From Sycon ciliatum (lineage: Eukaryota > Porifera > Calcarea > Leucosolenida > Sycettidae): a DNA stretch of 64,000 bases. The notes beneath the pieces are model-generated. The model was not told where the DNA came from and did no database searches. It was given only the letters and a program-made list of their open reading frames with translations. The DNA is taken from NCBI RefSeq assembly GCF_964019385.1, contig NC_088649.1, forward strand, positions 11,476,254 through 11,540,253, read 5' to 3'. The translations under genes and the position numbers were made by a program. This document shows, piece by piece, positions 58,401 through 64,000 of the stretch (positions are counted from its first letter, which is position 1; the number at the start of each line of letters is the position of its first letter).

Positions 58401-61400
58401 AGCTGTAATGTCAGTAGTCGCATTGGTTTGATTTTTGGTTTGCTTGTAGGGCGCAGGCACCCACATTCAGTGCCCAAGAAAATTTGGCACTGCTGTGAAT
58501 AGTTTAGTCGCAAAGTGAAGATTCACGGGTAAAAAGCCCCAAACTTGAAAACAGGTTATTATTCAGCTTTCAGCAGCCGTCAGCGAATTCTTTAAAGAAA
58601 TGTGGATCATTTTCTGGGTGCCCTTGTCTATGTCCAGCTACACAACGAGATGAGGATGGTCATTGTCATTTTCTGAGCTGCGAACGGGCAGAAAGGTGAG
58701 AACATGTCGGATTTTGACCATTTGTGCTCACCTTTCAATTTCAACGTACCTCTCTACAACATGATCCAGCTGTAATGTCAGTAGTCGCATTGGTTTGATT
58801 TTTGGTTTGCTTGTAGGGCGCAGGCACCCACATTCAGTGACCCAGAAAATTTGGCACTGCTGTGAAAAGTTTAGTCGCAAAGTGAAGATTCACGGGTAAA
58901 AAGCCCCAAACTTGGAGATAGGTTATTAATCAGCTTTTAGCAGCCGTGGGCGAGTTCTTTAGAGAAATGTGGGTCTTTTTCTGGGTGCCCTTGTCTATGT
59001 CCAGCTACACAACGAGATGAGGATGGTCATTGTCATTTTGTGAGCTGCGAACGGGCAGAAAGGTGAGAAAATGTCGGATTTTGACCATTTGTGCTCGCCT
59101 TTCAATTTAAACGTACCTCTTTACAACATGATCCAGCTGTAATGTCAGTAGTCGCATTGGTTTGATTTTTGGTTTGCTTGTAGGGCGCAGGCACCCACAT
59201 TCAGTGACCTAGAAAATTTGGCACTGCTGTGAATAGTTTAGTCGCAAAGTGAAGATTCACGGGTAAAAAGCCCCAAACTTGGAAACAGGTTATTATTCAG
59301 CTTTTAGAAGCCGTGGGCGAATTCTTTAAAGAAATGTGGATCTTTTTCTGGGTGCCCTTGTCTATGTCCAGCTACACAACGAGATGAGGATGGTCATTGT
59401 CATTTTCTGAGCTGCGAACGGGCATAAAGGTAAGAAAATGTCGGATTTTGACCATTTGTGCTCACCTTTCAATTTCAACGTACCTCTCTACAACATGATC
59501 CAGCTGTAATGTCAGTAGTCGCATTGGTTTGATTTTTGGTTTGCTTGTAGGGCGCAGGCACCCACATTCAGTGACCCAGAAAATTTGGCTCTGCTGTGAA
59601 TAGTTTAATCGCAAAGTGAAGATTCACGGGTAAAAAGCCCCAAACTTGGAAATAGGTTATTATTAAGCTTTCAGCAGCCGTGGGCGAGTTCTTTAGAGAA
59701 ATGTGGGTCTTTTTCTGGGTGCCCTTGTCTATGTCCAGCTACACAACGAGATGAGGATGGTCATTGTCATTTTGTGAGCTGCGAACGGGCATAAAGGTAA
59801 GAAAATGTCGGATTTTTACCATTAGTGCTCACCTTTCAATTTCAACGTACCTCTCTACAACATGATCCAGCTGTAATGTCAGTAGTCGCATTGGTTTGAT
59901 TTTTGGTTTGCTTGTAGGGCGCAGGCACCCACATTCAGTGACCCAGAAAATTTGGCTCTGCTGTGAATAGTTTAGTCGCAAAGTGAAGATTCACGGGTAA
60001 AAAGCCCCAAACTTGGAAATAGGTTATTAATCAGCTTTCAGCAGCCGTGGGCGAGTTCTTTAGAGAAATGTGGGTCCTTTTCTGGGTGCCCTTGTCTATG
60101 TCCAGCTTCACAACGAGATGAGGATGGTCATTGTCATTTTCTGAGCTGCGAACGGGAAGAAAGGTAAGAAAATGTCGGATTTTGACCATTTGTGCTCACC
60201 TTTCAATTTCAACGTACCTCTTTACCGCATGATCCAGCTGTAATGTCAGTAGTCGCATTGGTTTGATTTTTGGTTTGCTTGTAGGGCGCAGGCACCCACA
60301 TTCAGTGACCCAGAAAATTTGGCTCTGCTGTGAATAGTTTAGTCGCAAAGTGAAGATTCACGGGTAAAAAGCCCCAAACTTGGAAATAGGTTATTAATTA
60401 GCTTTCAGCAGCCGTGGGCGAGTTCTTTAGAGAAATGTGGGTCTTTTTCGGGGTGCCCTTGTCTATGTCCAGCTACACAACGAGATGAGGATGGTCATTG
60501 TCATTTTCTGAGCTGCGAACGGGCATAAAGGTAAGAAAATGTCGGATTTTGACCATTTGTGCTCACCTTTCAATTTCAACGTACCTCTTTACAACATGAT
60601 CCAGCTGTAATGTCAGTTGTCGCATTTGTTTGATTTTTGGTTTGCTTGTAGGGCGCAGGCACCCACATTCAGTGACCCAGAGAATTTGGCACTGCTGTGA
60701 ATAGTTAAGTCGCAAAGTGAAGATTCACGGGTTAAAAGCCCCAAACTTGGAAACAGGTTATTATTCAGCTTTCAGCAGCCGTGGGCAAATTCTTTAAAGA
60801 AATGTGGGTGTTTTTCTGGGTGCCCTTGTCTATGTCCAGCTACACAACGAGATGAGGATGGTCATTGTCATTTTCTGAGCTGCGAACGGGCAGAAAGGTG
60901 AGAAAATGTCGGATTTTGACCATTTGTGCTCACCTTTCAATTTCAACGTACCTCTCTACAACATGATCTAGCTGTAATGTCAGTAGTCGCATTGGTTTGA
61001 TTTTTGGTTTGCTTGTAGGGCTCAGGCACCCACATTCAGTGACCCAGAAAATTTGGCACTGCTGTGAATAGTTTAGTCGCAAAGTGAAGATTCACGGGTA
61101 AAAAGCCCCAAACTTGGAAACAGGTTATTATTCAGCTTTTAGAAGCCGTGGGCGAATTCTTTAAAGAAATGTGGATCTTTTTCTGGGTGCCCTTGTCTAT
61201 GTCCAGCTTCACAACGAGATGAGGATGGTCATTGTCATTTTCTGAGCTGCGAACGGGCATAAAGGTAAGAAAATGTCGGATTTTGACCATTTGTGCTCAC
61301 CTTTCAATTTCAACGTACCTCTCTACAACATGATCCAGCTGTAATGTCAGTAGTCGCATTGGTTTGATTTTTGGTTTGCTTGTAGGGCGCAGGCACCCAC

Positions 61401-64000
61401 ATTCAGTGACCCAGAAAATTTGGCTCTGCTGTGAATAGTTTAGTCGCAAAGTGAAGATTCACGGGTAAAAAGCCCCAAACTTGGAAATAGGTTATTAATC
61501 AGCTTTCAGCAGCCGTGGGCGAGTTCTTTAGAGAAATGTGGGTCCTTTTCTGGGTGCCCTTGTCTATGTCCAGCTTCACAACGAGATGAGGATGGTCATT
61601 GTCATTTTCTGAGCTGCAAACGGGAAGAAAGGTGAGAACATGTCGGATTTTGACCATTTGTGCTCACCTTTCAATTTCAACGTACCTCTCTACAACATGA
61701 TCCAGCTGTAATGTCAGTAGTCGCATTGGTTTGATTTTTGGTTTGCTTGTAGGGCGCAGGCACCCACATTCAGTGACCCAGAAAATTTGGCTCTGCTGTG
61801 AATAGTTTAGTCGCAAAGTGAAGATTCACGGGTAAAAAGCCCCAAACTTGGAAATAGGTTATTATTAAGCTTTCAGCAGCCGTGGGCGAGTTCTTTAGAG
61901 AAATGTGGGTCTTTTTCTGGGTGCCCTTGTCTATGTCCAGCTACACAACGAGATGAGGATGGTCATTGTCATTTTGTGAGCTGCGAACGGGCAGAAAGGT
62001 GAGAAAATGTCGGATTTTGACCATTTGTGCTCACCTTTCAATTTCAACGTACCTCTTTACAGCATGATCCAGCTGTAATGTCAGTAGTCGCATTGGTTTG
62101 ATTTTTGGTTTGCTTGTAGGGCGCAGGCACCCACATTCAGTGACCCAGAAAATTTGGCTCTGCTGTGAATAGTTTAGTCGCAAAGTGAAGATTCACGGGT
62201 AAAAAGCCCCAAACTTGGAAATAGGTTATTAATTAGCTTTCAGCAGCCGTGGGCGAGTTCTTTAGAGAAATGTGGGTCTTTTTCTGGGTGCCCTTGTCTA
62301 TGTCCAGCTACACAACGAGATGAGGATGGTCATTGTCATTTTCTGAGCTGCGAACGGGCATAAAGGTAAGAAAATGTCGGATTTTGACCATTTGTGCTCA
62401 CCTTTCAATTTCAACGTACCTCTCTACAACATGATCCAGCTGTAATGTCAGTAGTCGCATTGGTTTGATTTTTGGTTTGCTTGTAGGGCGCAGGCACCCA
62501 CATTCAGTGACCCAGAAAATTTGGCTCTGCTGTGAATAGTTTAGTCGCAAAGTGAAGATTCACGGGTAAAAAGCCCCAAACTTGGAAATAGGTTATTATT
62601 AAGCTTTCAGCAGCCGTGGGCGAGTTCTTTAGAGAAATGTGGGTGTTTTTCTGGGTGCCCTTGTCTATGTCCAGCTACACAACGAGATGAGGATGGTCAT
62701 TGTCATTTTGTGAGCTGCGAACGGGCAGAAAGGTGAGAAAATGTCGGATTTTGACCATTTGTGCTCACCTTTCAATTTCAACGTACCTCTCTACAAGATG
62801 ATCCAGCTGTAATGTCAGTAGTCGCATTGGTTTGACTTTTGGTTTGCTTGTAGGGCGCAGGCACCCACATTCAGTGACCCAGAAAATTTGGCTCTACTGT
62901 GAATAGTTTAGTCGCAAAGTGAAGATTCACGGGTAAAAAGCCCCAAACTTGGAAATAGGTTATTAATCAGCTTTCAGCAGCCGTGGGCGAGTTCATTAGA
63001 GAAATGTGGGTCTTTTTCTGAGTGCCCTTGTCTATGTCCAGCTTCACAACGAGATGAGGATGGTCATTGTCATTTTCTGAGCTGCGAACGGGCAGAAAGG
63101 TAAGAAAATGTCGGATTTTGACCATTTGTGCTCACCTTTCAATTTCAACGTACCTCTCTACAACATGATCCAGCTGTAATGTCAGTAGTCGCATTGGTTT
63201 GATTTTTGGTTTGCTTGTAGGGCGCAGGCACCCACATTCAGTGACCCAGAAAATTTGGCTCTGCTGTGAATAGTTTAGTCGCAAAGTGAAGATTCACGGG
63301 TAAAAAGCCCCAAACTTGGAAATAGGTTATTATTAAGCTTTCAGCAGCCGTGGGCGAGTTCTTTAGAGAAATGTGGGTCTTTTTCTGGGTGCCCTTGTCT
63401 ATGTCCAGCTACACAACGAGATGAGGATGGTCATTGTCATTTTGTGAGCTGCGAACGGGCAGAAAGGTGAGAAAATGTCGGATTTTGACCATTTGTGCTC
63501 ACCTTTCAATTTCAACGTACCTCTCTACAACATGATCCAGCTGTAATGTCAGTAGTCGCATCGGTTTGATTTTTTTGTTTGCTTGTAGGGCGCAGGCACC
63601 CACATTCAGTGACCCAGAAAATTTGGCTCTGCTGTGAATAGTTTAGTCGCAAAGTGAAGATTCACGGGTAAAAAGCCCCAAACTTGGAGATAGGCTATTA
63701 ATCAGCTTTTAGCAGCCGTGGGCGAGTTCTTTAGAGAAATGTGGGTCTTTTTCTGGGTGCCCTTGTCTATGTCCAGCTACACAACGAGATGAGGATGGTC
63801 ATTGTCATTTTCTGAGCTGCGAACGGGCAGAAAGGTGAGAAAATGTCGGATTTTGACCATTTGTGCTCACCTTTCAATTTCAACGTACCTTTCTAAAAAA
63901 TTACCCAGCTGTAATGTCAGTAGTCGCATTGGTTTGATTTTTGGTTTGCTTGTAGGGCGCAGGCACCCACATTCAGTGCCCAAGAAAATTTGGCACTGCT
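52485..64000 (+). repeat. 367-bp satellite array, segment 6 (about 31 monomers, runs off the window)
   Basis: Homogeneous head-to-tail monomers continue to the last base, so the array extends beyond the window. Variant markers show long higher-order periods. TCTACTGTGAATAG and GTTCATTAGAG recur 5505 apart (15 x 367). GCCGTCAGCGAATTC and CTCGCCTTTC recur 3303 apart (9 x 367). TTTTTCGGGGTGCC and TTATTAATTAGC recur 3670 apart (10 x 367). No gene is seen. Confidence 0.95.

Noticed and set aside
38273-58502. Recurring 61-68 codon frames in the satellite
   Set aside because: They appear only in monomer variants by chance loss of stops, and the consensus monomer is closed in all frames of the exon-like part.
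5775-64000. CENP-B box in the satellite monomer
   Set aside because: I searched for TTCG-N4-A-N2-CGGG and its complement and found no match, so there is no direct evidence for a centromeric CENP-B-type site.
5775-64000. CRISPR-like array
   Set aside because: The repeats are whole 367-bp monomers with no unique spacers, in eukaryotic DNA.
5775-64000. Internal dimer structure in the 367-bp monomer
   Set aside because: GCTGTGAATAG...TAGTCGCA and GCTGTAATG...TAGTCGCA look alike but are only about 20 bases of loose similarity, with no matching second half.

Overview
This is eukaryotic, almost certainly invertebrate-metazoan, genomic DNA dominated by repeats. Pointers are a chromodomain-bearing Ty3/gypsy element whose primer-binding site matches initiator-Met tRNA, several TTAA- and TA-flanked cut-and-paste/MITE-type elements, GT-AG split coding sequence, and a very long tandem satellite. 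The species cannot be named from the sequence. I see no bacterial genes, rRNA, intact tRNA or CRISPR.

Layout. 1-5774 is single-copy to moderately repetitive flank. It holds a possible terminal exon (1-351), a 10-bp minisatellite (891-1140), a 20-base G run, an 861-bp foldback element with TTAA flanks (2307-3167), a repeated GGGTACCC-type motif (3609-3853), a TA-flanked MITE (4055-4371), a possible tRNA-like remnant and a degenerate short repeat (about 4557-4700). From about 5775 to the end of the window runs a head-to-tail satellite with a 367-bp monomer, about 125 copies in all. The leftmost monomers are divergent and the interior is homogeneous. Higher-order repeats (HORs) change along the array: 2944 bp (five monomers plus a captured MITE), 2579 bp (seven monomers), 1835 bp (five monomers), and 3303/3670/5505 bp (9, 10 and 15 monomers).

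Insertions in the array. (i) A complete chromovirus on the minus strand, 9423-14576, with 181-bp LTRs, a GTTTG target duplication, PBS, PPT, gag with one in-frame TGA, a textbook -1 frameshift signal, and an intact pol ending in a chromodomain. (ii) Two near-identical 1108-bp piggyBac-like MITEs (16906-18013 and 19850-20957), exactly 2944 bp apart because they were copied together with the satellite. (iii) A related 597-bp piggyBac-like MITE (44131-44727). (iv) A 3553-bp unclassified insert (48932-52484) with 13-bp imperfect terminal inverted repeats and no clear target duplication. It carries a plausible three-exon gene with a chromo-like segment and a frameshifted coiled-coil coding remnant on the other strand.

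The window reads as pericentromeric or otherwise heterochromatic satellite DNA that collects transposons and then copies some of them by unequal exchange. The best leads for something undescribed are the 3.55-kb insert, the conserved splice-site-like signals in each satellite monomer, and the transposon-containing HOR.
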